A DNA stretch of 64,000 nucleotides from Archaeoglobus sp. JdFR-27 (GCA_002011235.1 MTMO01000055.1:1-64000), one strand, 5' to 3'; positions 20,885 through 30,906 are shown, numbered from the stretch's first letter. Numbers and translations: made by a program. Notes: a model not told the origin generated them from the sequence alone.

Positions 20885-22352
20885 CTTGGAGACGATCACA
20901 TCAGTAACTCCGGCACTTGCCGTTGTTACCTCCCTTATAGCCGCAATCATGATCTTAATCTTCAGAAGAAACCCCAATATCAGGGAAACCTTCTCGATAG
21001 GGGCAGGATTGGTGAAATTTGGGATTGTATGCTCAATGATTCCGGCAATAATGCAGGGAAAGGTCGTTCAGCTGGATATTTTGGAGTTTCTGCCAGGATT
21101 GTCAATTAAATTTTCTGTCGATGCATTCGGACTATTTTTTGGATTTACCTCATCTTTTCTGTGGATTTTCACAACACTCTACTCAATCGGATACATGCGC
21201 TCGCTTGAAGAGCATGCCCAAACGAGATACTTCTTCTCCTTTGCCATTGCCATGTCATCTGCCGTTGGAGTTGCTTTTTCAGGAAATCTCTTTACGCTTT
21301 TCATCTTCTACGAGATTTTAACCGTATCAACCTATCCCCTCGTTGTGCATGAAGAGTCAGAAGAGGCGATGAGCGCTGGAAGAAAGTACCTTGCGTATCT
21401 TCTAACCGCTGGTGTTTTCTTGCTTTTCTCAATCGCCACCGTTTATTACTACACCGGAACAACTGACTTCTCATTCGGCGGGATTCTTGCAGGCAAAGGT
21501 GTACCTGAGGATCTACTAAAGCTGCTTTTCATTACATTCATGATCGGTTGCACAAAGGCAGCGTTCATACCCTTACATTCCTGGCTTCCTACTGCGATGA
21601 TCGCTCCAACGCCTGTTAGTGCTTTGCTACATGCCGTTGCAGTTGTTAAGGCTGGGGTTTTCACAGCCGTCAGGATTATACTGTATGTTTATGGTGTGGA
21701 TCTGATGACGAATACTGGATTAGCGATTCCATTCGCCTATTTCGTTTCGTTTACGATAATAGTTGGTTCCCTATTTGCCCTTTCGCAAGATAATTTGAAG
21801 TTGAGGCTTGCTTACAGCACCGTAAGCCAGCTTTCCTATATCGTTTTGGGGGCATTGCTGCTCACTTCCAGTGGGATGATTGGAGGGATTTTCCACATAG
21901 CCAGCCATGCTTTTGGGAAGATTACGCTATTCTTCTGCGCTGGCTCGATATACGTTGCTTCAGGGTTAAAAAATGTGAGTGAGCTTTCTGGAATTGGAAG
22001 AAAGATGCCGATAACGATGATCTCCTTCGCGATAGCAACGCTAACGATGATAGGCTTACCGCCTGGAGCTGGATTCATAAGCAAATGGTATCTGGCTTTA
22101 GGTACGATTGAGGCGAATCAGCTTGTGTTGCTTTTTGTTCTTCTGATCAGTTCGATACTTAATGCAGCTTACTTCTTACCGATAGTCTATAAGGCGTTCT
22201 TCGAGGAGCCGAATCCGAGTAATATGGATGGAGTAAAGGAGGCAAGTCCCTTCGTTTACATTCCATTGCTTTTGACTGCCATAGGATCCGTTATAATATT
22301 CTTCTATCCCGATTACTTCCTGCAGCTTGCAAAGCTCGCTCTGGGGGTGTGA
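20859..22352 (+). CDS. Proton-translocating antiporter subunit D-like, paralog 2
   Basis: SGNLFTLFIFYEILTVSTYPLV; LHSWLPTAMIAPTPVSALLHAVAVVKAG; the start codon may lie slightly downstream. Confidence 0.9.
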   Translation: MESFQEVSNLETITSVTPALAVVTSLIAAIMILIFRRNPNIRETFSIGAGLVKFGIVCSMIPAIMQGKVVQLDILEFLPGLSIKFSVDAFGLFFGFTSSFLWIFTTLYSIGYMRSLEEHAQTRYFFSFAIAMSSAVGVAFSGNLFTLFIFYEILTVSTYPLVVHEESEEAMSAGRKYLAYLLTAGVFLLFSIATVYYYTGTTDFSFGGILAGKGVPEDLLKLLFITFMIGCTKAAFIPLHSWLPTAMIAPTPVSALLHAVAVVKAGVFTAVRIILYVYGVDLMTNTGLAIPFAYFVSFTIIVGSLFALSQDNLKLRLAYSTVSQLSYIVLGALLLTSSGMIGGIFHIASHAFGKITLFFCAGSIYVASGLKNVSELSGIGRKMPITMISFAIATLTMIGLPPGAGFISKWYLALGTIEANQLVLLFVLLISSILNAAYFLPIVYKAFFEEPNPSNMDGVKEASPFVYIPLLLTAIGSVIIFFYPDYFLQLAKLALGV

Positions 22353-22613
22353 ATGATGAGGTTGTCAGACTTGGTTGAGAGAGAAGAGTACAAGAGAAAA
22401 CTTTGGAGGATATTTTTAATTATGCTCGCCGTAACAGTTATAGCTGATTTCTTCGTTGAAAGACACGTTGAATTTGTTTGGGAACAGATTCCAGGGTTTG
22501 CAGCCTTTTATGGATTCGTTTCATGCGTTTTCATTATAGTCTTCTCTAAGTGGATCGGGCATAAGTGGTTGATGAAAGATGAGGACTACTATGAAAAGGA
22601 GGAGACATTATGA
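22353..22613 (+). CDS. Small membrane protein inside the mrp-like operon
   Basis: Directly abuts the preceding stop and overlaps the next start; two predicted hydrophobic segments. Confidence 0.65.
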   Translation: MMRLSDLVEREEYKRKLWRIFLIMLAVTVIADFFVERHVEFVWEQIPGFAAFYGFVSCVFIIVFSKWIGHKWLMKDEDYYEKEETL

Positions 22614-24505
22614 GCGCTGAGGCTTTTATTTCACTTTTGATTGGTTCGGCCTCAATTTTAGCTCCGTCTCAACCATTCTTTGTACCCCCAGGGCTCATAT
22701 TCATTGTCGCATCATTGCTCATTCCCGTTCTGAGGAACAACAGAATAAGAAACATTTACCTGCTCGCCATTCCTGTTATAGCCTTCTTCGATGTGCTCAG
22801 GATGCAGGAGGGGGTGTTTTACAGAATCGATTTTCTTGGATACGAGCTTGTTCTTGCAAAAGTTGATGAATTGAGCTTGGTTTTTGCCTATGTTTTTGTT
22901 ATAATGGCCTTTGCAGGAGTTCTCTATGCTCTCCATTCAAAAAATAACTTCGAGTTTTTTGCCGCCTTTCTGTATATCGGAAGCTCTCTTGGAGTTGTAT
23001 TTGCAGGAGATCTCTTCAGTTTGTATATCTTTTGGGAGATAATGGCCATATCGTCAGTTTTCTTAATTTGGTTGAACAACGAGACATGGCAGGAGAGAAG
23101 AAAGGCCATCGGAGCTGGATTCAGATATATAATGGTTCACGCAACCGGAGGTGTTATCCTTTTAGGAGGTATAATCCTTTACATTCTGAATACTGGCTCA
23201 ATAGAATTCGGGCAGATTCCCTATGGGGATCTTGCTTCCATTTTCATTCTCTTCAGTTTTATCTTAAATGCTGCCGTTCCTCCGCTCTCTGCCTGGCTTT
23301 CCGACGCTTATCCCGAGGCGAGCGTTACTGGAGCGGTGTACATGACTGCTTATACAACAAAAACTGCTGTATACGTGTTGTTGAGGGCATTTCCAGGAGT
23401 GGAGATTCTGATTTGGTTGGGGGCCATAATGGCGGTCTATGGGGTTATCTATGCTGTTTTGGAGAATGATATCAGGAGGTTGCTTGCTTACCACATAATA
23501 AGCCAAGTCGGATACATGGTTGCTGGAGTCGGCATTGGAACCGAGATGGCAGTCAACGGTTCTGCAAGCCATGCTTTCTGTCATATCCTATATAAGGCAT
23601 TGCTGTTTATGGGGGCTGGAGCTGTTATCCATGTTACTGGCAGAAGGAAGCTTACCGAACTTGGTGGGATCTACAAGTACATGCCTCTGACTTTCTTTTT
23701 GTACATGGTCGGAGGATTCTCGATCTCAGCATTTCCACTTTTCAGTGGGTTTGTTAGCAAGTCTATGGTTATAGCTGCTTCTGCTGAGGCTAAAATGCCT
23801 TTGGTATGGTTGATGTTGACTTTAGCTTCTTCAGGGACATTTCTGCATACAGGGCTTAAGTTGCCTTACTTCACGTTTTTCGGGGAGAACTACGTTGAGA
23901 AGGCGAAAAAGATCGGTACGGGAAAGGTTAAGGAGGCTCCTTTGAACATGCTGCTTGCGATGGGCTTTCTTGCCTTCTTGTGTATATTCCTGGGAGTTTA
24001 TCCAGAAGTCCTTTATAGGATGCTCCCCTATCCTGTGGACTTCGAGCCTTATACCGGACAGCATATAACTGAAACTATGCAGATTTTACTTTTCACAGCC
24101 TTGGGATTCTTCCTTTTGCTGAAATACGTGGCCGGAGAGCCTACTATAAGCTTGGATACTGATTGGTTCTATCGAAAAGGAGCTAGGGTTTTCATGGGGT
24201 TTGTTAAAGGACCTCTGGCCTATGCAGCACAATTTCCAGTTAATATCGCAAACCACGTTATCGCTCGTGTGAAGTGGTTTTCCAAAAGTCCGGTTTCCGC
24301 AACATTCCTCGTAATAGCTACAGGGACCTATAAATTATTCGGAACAATCCCAGGACTTCAGCCAGAACATTCAAAAATTCTCATCGAAGAAGCGTGGAAA
24401 AACTATCCAGGAGAGCCGGTGAGAAGGTCTCCAGTTGGAGACAGTATAATTTTAGTCCTACTTATTATGGCGATTTATGGAGTTATTTCATACCTGAGAC
24501 CATGA
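22610..24505 (+). CDS. Large proton-translocating antiporter-like subunit, paralog 3
   Basis: AGDLFSLYIFWEIMAISSVFLI; PPLSAWLSDAYPEASVTGAVYMTAYTTKTA; 631 aa with a C-terminal extension. Confidence 0.9.
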   Translation: MSAEAFISLLIGSASILAPSQPFFVPPGLIFIVASLLIPVLRNNRIRNIYLLAIPVIAFFDVLRMQEGVFYRIDFLGYELVLAKVDELSLVFAYVFVIMAFAGVLYALHSKNNFEFFAAFLYIGSSLGVVFAGDLFSLYIFWEIMAISSVFLIWLNNETWQERRKAIGAGFRYIMVHATGGVILLGGIILYILNTGSIEFGQIPYGDLASIFILFSFILNAAVPPLSAWLSDAYPEASVTGAVYMTAYTTKTAVYVLLRAFPGVEILIWLGAIMAVYGVIYAVLENDIRRLLAYHIISQVGYMVAGVGIGTEMAVNGSASHAFCHILYKALLFMGAGAVIHVTGRRKLTELGGIYKYMPLTFFLYMVGGFSISAFPLFSGFVSKSMVIAASAEAKMPLVWLMLTLASSGTFLHTGLKLPYFTFFGENYVEKAKKIGTGKVKEAPLNMLLAMGFLAFLCIFLGVYPEVLYRMLPYPVDFEPYTGQHITETMQILLFTALGFFLLLKYVAGEPTISLDTDWFYRKGARVFMGFVKGPLAYAAQFPVNIANHVIARVKWFSKSPVSATFLVIATGTYKLFGTIPGLQPEHSKILIEEAWKNYPGEPVRRSPVGDSIILVLLIMAIYGVISYLRP

Positions 24506-24592
24506 ACGTTAAAAAATAGGTAAAATTATTCAATAGCTAAGGAGAAGCACTAACAGCCTAAACTAAGATATTAAAATCAATAAAATCAAAAG

Positions 24593-24985
24593 TTAGAATT
24601 CTTCTTTCTTTATTTCCTCTGCATGCTCAAAGCCGTATTCTTCTTCAGCTTCCTCGTATTCCTCCTCTTCATACCCTTCTTCGTATTCTTCTTCCTCTGA
24701 GAGTTTCTTTCTCTCTTTGAATAACTTAAAAACATCTTTTATTATAACAATATCGTTGACCGATTTAACAAGTCTGTAAGGAATTATTATACCTGGAGCC
24801 TTAGAATCAATAATGGATTTGTTATAATCTCCAACAGCCAAGCCCTTAATGAGCCTCTGATCTATATCAATGAGCACATCATCGACCTTTCCAACATATC
24901 TACCTTCATCTGTGTATACTCTCAAGCCAAAAAGGGTTGAGATTTCACTGATCATGTTTTCACCATTAACACTCAATACAACCAA
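24593..24985 (-). CDS. PRC-barrel domain protein with acidic C-terminal tail
   Basis: SEISTLFGLRVYTDEGRYVGKVDDVLIDIDQRLIKGLAV; EEEEYEEGYEEEEYEEAEEEYGFEHAEE tail. Confidence 0.85.
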   Translation of the reverse strand: MVVLSVNGENMISEISTLFGLRVYTDEGRYVGKVDDVLIDIDQRLIKGLAVGDYNKSIIDSKAPGIIIPYRLVKSVNDIVIIKDVFKLFKERKKLSEEEEYEEGYEEEEYEEAEEEYGFEHAEEIKKEEF

Positions 24986-25108
24986 ATATATATTTTTTTA
25001 CCTTTACTTTCCCTTTACTTTAAAACCGGAGCTTTGCAATATCTCCCAATATCGTTGCTGACCTAACATGGTTTCATCCATTCTCCACTAAAAAATGAAA
25101 ATTTTTTC

Positions 25109-25130
25109 GGAGAGATTTTTATATCTCTCC
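25109..25130. promoter_or_regulatory. Perfect inverted repeat overlapping a probable TATA box
   Basis: GGAGAGAT-TTTTAT-ATCTCTCC, 15 bp upstream of the ATG at 25145. Confidence 0.55.
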
Positions 25131-25144
25131 AACCAAAACCTATT

Positions 25145-26248
25145 ATGAAATCATCGTTCAGGATCGGAAAAATCGCAGGTATTGAGGTTGATGTTCATAT
25201 TACCCTTTTTATAGTTCTGGTTATTTTCAGTTATGCCCTCTATTACACGCCTTATCCATATGGCTTTCTCGATCTTCCCTATGGAGGCTGGATTAGAATC
25301 GTTCTCTCAATCGCCTCTTCGATTTCTCTTTTCCTTGCTGTTCTCTTCCACGAACTTTCCCACTCAATTATTGGAAGAAGGAGGGGAGTTAAAGTAAAAG
25401 GAATAATTCTCTTCATATTCGGTGGAGTTTCAATGCTTGAGGACATGCCAAAAGAGCCAAAAAAGGAGATTGAAATTGCCTTTGCAGGTCCTTTACTGAG
25501 TATTCTTCTCGGAGTTGTTTTCTATGGGATTTCATTGATTGGAATCCCTGTTTTAGATGAATATTCCAGGGTTTTCTCTACCTATAATTTCGTTCTAGCA
25601 TTCTTCAACCTCATCCCGGCATTTCCATTGGATGGTGGAAGAATCCTAAGAGGGGTGTTAGCCAAAAGGATGGGGTTTGTGAACGCTACAAGAATAGCAG
25701 CCGAGACTGGTAAGATGATGGCATTCATGATTGGTGTGTTTGGCTTATTCGTAAATCCCTGGTTGATTATCATTGCCCTATTCATCTACATGGGAGCAAA
25801 CGAGGAAGAAAAGATCGTTATGATCGAAAATGTGCTTAAGAGGGTTAAGATAATGGATATCATGTCCCACGATCCACTTACAATATCTCCTGAGACAACG
25901 GTGGGAGAGGTCCTAGGGATGATGCTTATCCATAAACACCTCGGCTATCCTGTAGTTGAAGAAGGGAAGCTCGTCGGAATCGTAACCCTTAAAGATGTCT
26001 CCAGTGCATCTGAAGATACACCCGTATCTGAGATCATGACAAAAGATGTTGTCACAATCTCGCCCCTTTCCAGTGCTTTTGATGCCTTCAAGCTTATGAA
26101 TGAGAGAAAAATAGGTAGATTACCGGTTGTTGATGGTGATCGAGTTGTGGGAATAGTTTCAAGAACGGATTTGATGAGGACGCTCGAGATCATAGGCATA
26201 CAAGAGACATTCAAGGAGGTGCGAAGGATTGCAAAACCCTCCGTATGA
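25145..26248 (+). CDS. Site-2 protease family intramembrane metalloprotease with two CBS domains
   Basis: LFHELSHSIIGRRRG (HExxH), LIPAFPLDGGRILRG, C-terminal CBS pair. Confidence 0.95.
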   Translation: MKSSFRIGKIAGIEVDVHITLFIVLVIFSYALYYTPYPYGFLDLPYGGWIRIVLSIASSISLFLAVLFHELSHSIIGRRRGVKVKGIILFIFGGVSMLEDMPKEPKKEIEIAFAGPLLSILLGVVFYGISLIGIPVLDEYSRVFSTYNFVLAFFNLIPAFPLDGGRILRGVLAKRMGFVNATRIAAETGKMMAFMIGVFGLFVNPWLIIIALFIYMGANEEEKIVMIENVLKRVKIMDIMSHDPLTISPETTVGEVLGMMLIHKHLGYPVVEEGKLVGIVTLKDVSSASEDTPVSEIMTKDVVTISPLSSAFDAFKLMNERKIGRLPVVDGDRVVGIVSRTDLMRTLEIIGIQETFKEVRRIAKPSV

Positions 26249-27437
26249 GAACGATGAGAGAAGGCTGATAATTGTAGGCACAGCCCATGTTTCCAAAAAA
26301 TCAATTGAAGAGGTAGAGGAAGTTATTCTCACAGAAAGACCCGATGCAGTTGCGGTTGAGCTCGATCAGAGAAGATATCTGGATCTTGTGAAGCACCAGA
26401 AACCAGAGATTTCACTTGTGGATGTGATAAAAAAGGGAGAAGCCCATTTGATGCTTTTTCAGCTCCTTCTATCCTACTTTCAGAGAAAAATGGGGGAGAA
26501 ATTCGGTGTTAAACCTGGGGAAGAGATGCTAAAAGCAATAGAATGTGCAAAAAAAGTAAATGCTGATGTTTTGCTTATAGACAGAGACATAACAATTACG
26601 TTTAAAAGATTCTGGGATTCTTTGTCAATTTTAGAGAAAATAAAACTCTTTTTTAGCCTGATTGGTGGACTTTTTTCAAAGGAGGAAATCGATGTTGAAA
26701 AGATGCTCGAAGAAGATGTTTTGTCTACGATGGTCTCAGAGTTTCAGAAAGTTTCTCCCAACGCGGCAAGGGTATTGTTGGATGAAAGGGATGCTTTTAT
26801 GGCTGGAAATCTCATGAGGGCTTCTTCAAGATACAGCAAGATTGTCGCAGTTGTCGGAGCCGGACATAAAAAGGGGATCTCAGAATATTTGCTTCATAAA
26901 GAAATTCCGGAGCCGGAAAGCTTATTGGAGGTGAAAGAAAGAAGATTTAACCTTGCAAAAGTCCTGGGTTACAGTATTCTTGCGATCATAATCTTAATTT
27001 TCGTAGCTGTTCTTTCTTCCCTTAACACCCAGCTGATTCTAACAGCATTCTTCTATTGGTTTATGATAAATGGTGTTCTGTCAGCAATGGGGGCTGCAAT
27101 CGCGGGAGCCCATCCACTATCGATTCTAGCAGCTTTCTTATTCGCCTGGCTAACCTCCTTAAATCCTGCGATTGCAGCCGGATGGGTTTCAGGGTTGGTA
27201 GAGGCTTGGATAAGAAAGCCGACTTCAGGCGACTTGGAGAGGCTTTCAGAGGCAAAAACATTCAGAGATTTGATGAAGAACAAAGTATTTAAAGTTCTCA
27301 TGGTTGTCGCATTAACAAACATTGGAAGTATGATCGGAACGTTCCTTGGGATATATGTAGTTTTAAATCTAACCGGAATTGACATTACAGGTGTGTTGAG
27401 AAGTAGAATAAGCGATTTAATCGGTTTTATTTTCTAA
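26229..27437 (+). CDS. TraB family protein with C-terminal membrane domain
   Basis: RRLIIVGTAHVSKKSIEEVEEVILTERPDAVAVELDQRRY. Confidence 0.93.
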   Translation: MQNPPYENDERRLIIVGTAHVSKKSIEEVEEVILTERPDAVAVELDQRRYLDLVKHQKPEISLVDVIKKGEAHLMLFQLLLSYFQRKMGEKFGVKPGEEMLKAIECAKKVNADVLLIDRDITITFKRFWDSLSILEKIKLFFSLIGGLFSKEEIDVEKMLEEDVLSTMVSEFQKVSPNAARVLLDERDAFMAGNLMRASSRYSKIVAVVGAGHKKGISEYLLHKEIPEPESLLEVKERRFNLAKVLGYSILAIIILIFVAVLSSLNTQLILTAFFYWFMINGVLSAMGAAIAGAHPLSILAAFLFAWLTSLNPAIAAGWVSGLVEAWIRKPTSGDLERLSEAKTFRDLMKNKVFKVLMVVALTNIGSMIGTFLGIYVVLNLTGIDITGVLRSRISDLIGFIF

Positions 27438-27504
27438 GAAGGAGATCATTTCCAAGAAAAGCTACAAAAAAGGCTAGAAGAAAAACAACTTAAAATTTAC
27501 ATCT

Positions 27505-27813
27505 TCAACTTTTAATCCTATCTGGGTTGAATCCCTTCTTTATTAAAAGCTCCTTCACCCGATTAACATGATTTCCTTGGAGTTCTATAACTTTGTTTTT
27601 AACCGTCCCGCCACATGCAAGCTTTGATTTGAGATACTTTGCCAGTTCTTCGATGTTAATCTCACCCATGTCAATGCCCTCAATAAGAGTTACCTCCTTT
27701 CCGTAGCGCCTTTTCGATAGTTTTATTAGGATTTGTTGCTGTTCCTTGGCTACCTCTTCACAGACACACAGGTCTTTTGGCAGCCCACAGACACTGCAAA
27801 TTTCCGAACTCAT
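27505..27813 (-). CDS. Translation initiation factor aIF1 (SUI1 family)
   Basis: [29 protein letters not shown]...[22 protein letters not shown]. Confidence 0.93.
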   Translation of the reverse strand: MSSEICSVCGLPKDLCVCEEVAKEQQQILIKLSKRRYGKEVTLIEGIDMGEINIEELAKYLKSKLACGGTVKNKVIELQGNHVNRVKELLIKKGFNPDRIKS

Positions 27814-27958
27814 CTTCTGCCTATACCTCCGATGTATTCCAGTTTAATTTTAAGATTTTAAAATTTTTGGTTGGTCGTATGGCTTAAAGCCTACCTATCA
27901 CATTTCCAAACTGTTTTTAAAGTTAACCTTTCTCCATCATTAAACAAAAACCTTTTAA

Positions 27959-28819
27959 TCAAACTAGGAAGATGCTGCTCAGCCTTAGGATCTCCTTACC
28001 ATCTTTGAATATCGTGATGTCCCCACCACTCTCTGACACAACTATCGCAATCGCCTCGGTTTCTTGTGATATTGCCGCACATGCCATGTGCCTTGCTCCC
28101 AGTCCAGGTTTGATCTTTAAATCCGATGCGGAAACATCAAGATACCTCCCTGCCGAAACAACAGTTCCGTCATCATCAACAATAAAAACTCCATCGAGCT
28201 GGGCGAACTCCCTTATCGTCTCCCAGATATATGGGTCTTTGATGTTTCTCACCTCAACTGAATGTCCTTCAAAGGGATTTATCACGAGTTGCCGAGATCT
28301 TTTTAGCACTTCTCTCACATCTCCAACAATAAAGGCTGTTCCGATTGTCTTACCCTCTCTGCCTTTTGCTGCAAGACTTACAGCCACGTTCAGGATCGCT
28401 CTTATTATTTCAGGATCTACTCTTTCACTACACTCTATAATCGCATTGTAAAGACTACTCTTTTTTGGGTTAAGGATAAGGATACCTTGGTAAGACTCCA
28501 AGTTTACAAGAATTACAAAATTATCTGAAATAGGAATATTTTTTAAATAAGCTAAAGAAGATACATATTCAAAAGTATGATGCCCTATTATCATCTTCTC
28601 GATGAATTCAGTTCCGAGTATCTTTTCAAGGTCATATTCCTTTTCAAGAGAGAAGACAACCGATTCAATGTAAGTGGAGTACTTCTTAGGCACATTATAT
28701 ATTCTAACGCCGTCAATGACCTCTGAATCAACATAACTATTTGATATTATGAAAATCTGGTTTTCGTTTATCGCCTTTGCAATTCTGACAGCGTTTTTGA
28801 GGAGTAATTCGAGCATCAA
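27959..28819 (-). CDS. dacZ: DisA_N-type diadenylate cyclase (DacZ-like)
   Basis: FAQLDGVFIVDDDGTVVSAGRYL...GLGARHMACAAISQETEAIAIVVSESGG. Confidence 0.88.
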   Translation of the reverse strand: MMLELLLKNAVRIAKAINENQIFIISNSYVDSEVIDGVRIYNVPKKYSTYIESVVFSLEKEYDLEKILGTEFIEKMIIGHHTFEYVSSLAYLKNIPISDNFVILVNLESYQGILILNPKKSSLYNAIIECSERVDPEIIRAILNVAVSLAAKGREGKTIGTAFIVGDVREVLKRSRQLVINPFEGHSVEVRNIKDPYIWETIREFAQLDGVFIVDDDGTVVSAGRYLDVSASDLKIKPGLGARHMACAAISQETEAIAIVVSESGGDITIFKDGKEILRLSSIFLV

Positions 28820-28944
28820 TTATTTCAAATCTTCCAATGAATTTTAATTTTTGCCTTCACGGTATGATGAAATCTTTATTTTTAGTTGAGAAGCAAAAAT
28901 AATGCAGGGTAAAAGATTAAAAAGCAACACACAGAGGTAACCAT

Positions 28945-29424
28945 ATGATTGTCACAACTTCAAGAAAGCCTGGAAGAAAAACCAGGACATTTGTAAGACT
29001 TCTTTCCAGTTATATGAACTGGCATTACATTCCGAGAGGTAAAAAGAGCCTTGAAGATTTCTTTTCTTCATTTCCCGATTTGGTGATAATAGAAGAGATA
29101 AAAGGCAACCCTAGTATTTTAAAGGTTTTTAAAAACTCAAAAGAAATTTTCAGAATTCGATTTAACCTTGTAAGAACGGTAAAATTAAAAATGGATAATT
29201 CTCCAGTTTTCTTTTCAGGAAAACTTGAATTTAATCCTTCAATCCTTGGCGCAGTTCCTTCTAACATCGCAGGAGAAAAAATTAAAAGAAAACTTAAAAT
29301 TAGAAAAGAACTGGTTAAAGAGGTGATTGTTGGGAAGAAAAGAGGGAGAATTTTTTTAGATTTTAGGTACAGAGGAAAGACGATGATGTTCATCTACCTC
29401 AACAGGAAAGGTTATGAACCATGA
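28945..29424 (+). CDS. Brix/Imp4-like ribosome biogenesis protein
   Basis: MIVTTSRKPGRKTRTFVRLLSSYMNWHYIPRGKKSLEDF; upstream of pcc1 and prefoldin. Confidence 0.88.
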   Translation: MIVTTSRKPGRKTRTFVRLLSSYMNWHYIPRGKKSLEDFFSSFPDLVIIEEIKGNPSILKVFKNSKEIFRIRFNLVRTVKLKMDNSPVFFSGKLEFNPSILGAVPSNIAGEKIKRKLKIRKELVKEVIVGKKRGRIFLDFRYRGKTMMFIYLNRKGYEP

Positions 29425-29439
29425 AATTTCAGCTTTCCC

Positions 29440-29673
29440 ATGGAACAATTTACAGGAATCTTCGAATTCAGGTTAAGAGACCCTGTGATCGTTTACGAAT
29501 CTCTTAAACCCGAAGAGGGAGAAGGGATACGAAGTAAGGCAAAAATTTATTTAAAGGGAGATTCGTTATTGCTCAAGCTTGAGGCCGAAGATCTTACTTC
29601 ATTTAGGGCCTCATTAAACACATGGTTGAGACTTATAAAAACATGTGAAGAGGTGTTAGGATATGGGTACTGA
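29440..29673 (+). CDS. pcc1: KEOPS complex subunit Pcc1
   Basis: 77 aa, ESLKPE...LEAEDLTSFRASLNTWLRLI; conserved neighbourhood. Confidence 0.87.
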   Translation: MEQFTGIFEFRLRDPVIVYESLKPEEGEGIRSKAKIYLKGDSLLLKLEAEDLTSFRASLNTWLRLIKTCEEVLGYGY

Positions 29674-30013
29674 ACTTCCACCCCAACTCCAAAATATGGT
29701 CGCTCAACTTCAGCAACTCCAGCAACAGCTCCAGATTGTTGTGAATCAGAGATTACAACTTGATTCTACACTAAAAGAGACTGAGATGGCCCTTGAAGAG
29801 CTGCAGAAAAAAGAGGATACGGTTGTTTACAAGGCAGTAGGAGGAATTCTCGTCCAGACGAGCAAAGATGAAATGGTTAAGGAGCTTGAAGAGAAGACCG
29901 AAACGCTGAAAATAAGGATTAAAACCCTTGAGAGGCAGGAGGAGAAGCTCAAAGAGAGGTTGATGGAGCTACAAAAGAAGGTTCAATCGATGCTGAGCCC
30001 ACAGGCCGGTTAA
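29663..30013 (+). CDS. pfdB: Prefoldin subunit beta
   Basis: LPPQLQNMVAQLQQLQQQLQIVVNQRLQLDSTLKETEMALEEL...YKAVGGILVQTSKDE. Confidence 0.95.
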   Translation: MGTELPPQLQNMVAQLQQLQQQLQIVVNQRLQLDSTLKETEMALEELQKKEDTVVYKAVGGILVQTSKDEMVKELEEKTETLKIRIKTLERQEEKLKERLMELQKKVQSMLSPQAG

Positions 30014-30075
30014 TTGGGTCACAGTTCAATCATAAATTTTTAGATTTTCGATTTGAATTCTTGATAATTCTTGAT

Positions 30076-30906
30076 TTAATTCCCTTCATGATCCAGTTTC
30101 AACCCGAGCCTTTGCATATGCTTTTCGATCATAATCCTTTCAAAATGCCCATACACTCCTTTGGGTTCGGGTAATTTCCTGTATATTATGCCCTTACCAA
30201 CCGGGTCCTCTCCTAACGAAACAAGTTCTTTAATCCTTTCTTCTCTGTTAAAAAACGTTTGTAGATATCCGTCAAGTCTCCTCAGAATCTCTTCATTTCC
30301 ACGAATAACGTCTCCATGGCCTGGAACAGCAATCTCTACCCCTTCTCCAATTATCTTTTTTACTTTTTTGATTGAATTTATGAAATCATCTACATCACAA
30401 TCCAGACAACCATACCAAGGTCCGAAAGAAGAGAGGTCGATGTCAGCAAGATAAAAAATCTTATCGTTAATCAGAAAGCAACAGTGGCCAGCGGAATGAC
30501 CGGGAGTATGTATAACATCAATTCGAGATTTAAACTCGAGAACATCTCCATCTTGAAAAACCTCATGGACCTTGCAGAACTCGAAATTAACAAATATCTT
30601 AACTAATTCACCAAGACCATACCTCTTCTTGAACTCCTCAAAATTTTCAACCCCCTCTGCATCTAGCTCATGGGCAAAGACCTCGTCTGCAATGCAATTT
30701 TTTGCTATGTGATCCTCATGCCAATGGGAGTTAACGATCGTTTCTACCTTAAACCCTTGGAGATTTTTGCCAGCTCCACTGTCCAAAAGACAGGAATCCT
30801 TTATGAGGATGCAATTGCTAAAAGGATAACGCCCACGGTTTTCTCCCTCAACAAGATAAATATTTTTATCAAGTTTGCTGACTTCCACATAAAAGCCTAT
30901 GGGCAT
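30076..30906 (-). CDS. MBL-fold metallohydrolase
   Basis: VNSHWHEDHIAKN; HTPGHSAGHCCFL; VPGHGDVIRG. Confidence 0.9.
   Translation of the reverse strand: MPIGFYVEVSKLDKNIYLVEGENRGRYPFSNCILIKDSCLLDSGAGKNLQGFKVETIVNSHWHEDHIAKNCIADEVFAHELDAEGVENFEEFKKRYGLGELVKIFVNFEFCKVHEVFQDGDVLEFKSRIDVIHTPGHSAGHCCFLINDKIFYLADIDLSSFGPWYGCLDCDVDDFINSIKKVKKIIGEGVEIAVPGHGDVIRGNEEILRRLDGYLQTFFNREERIKELVSLGEDPVGKGIIYRKLPEPKGVYGHFERIMIEKHMQRLGLKLDHEGN

Noticed and set aside
23032-23469. ORF 23032..23469 (+, 145 aa)
   Set aside because: Alternative frame within the large antiporter subunit gene; no family signature.
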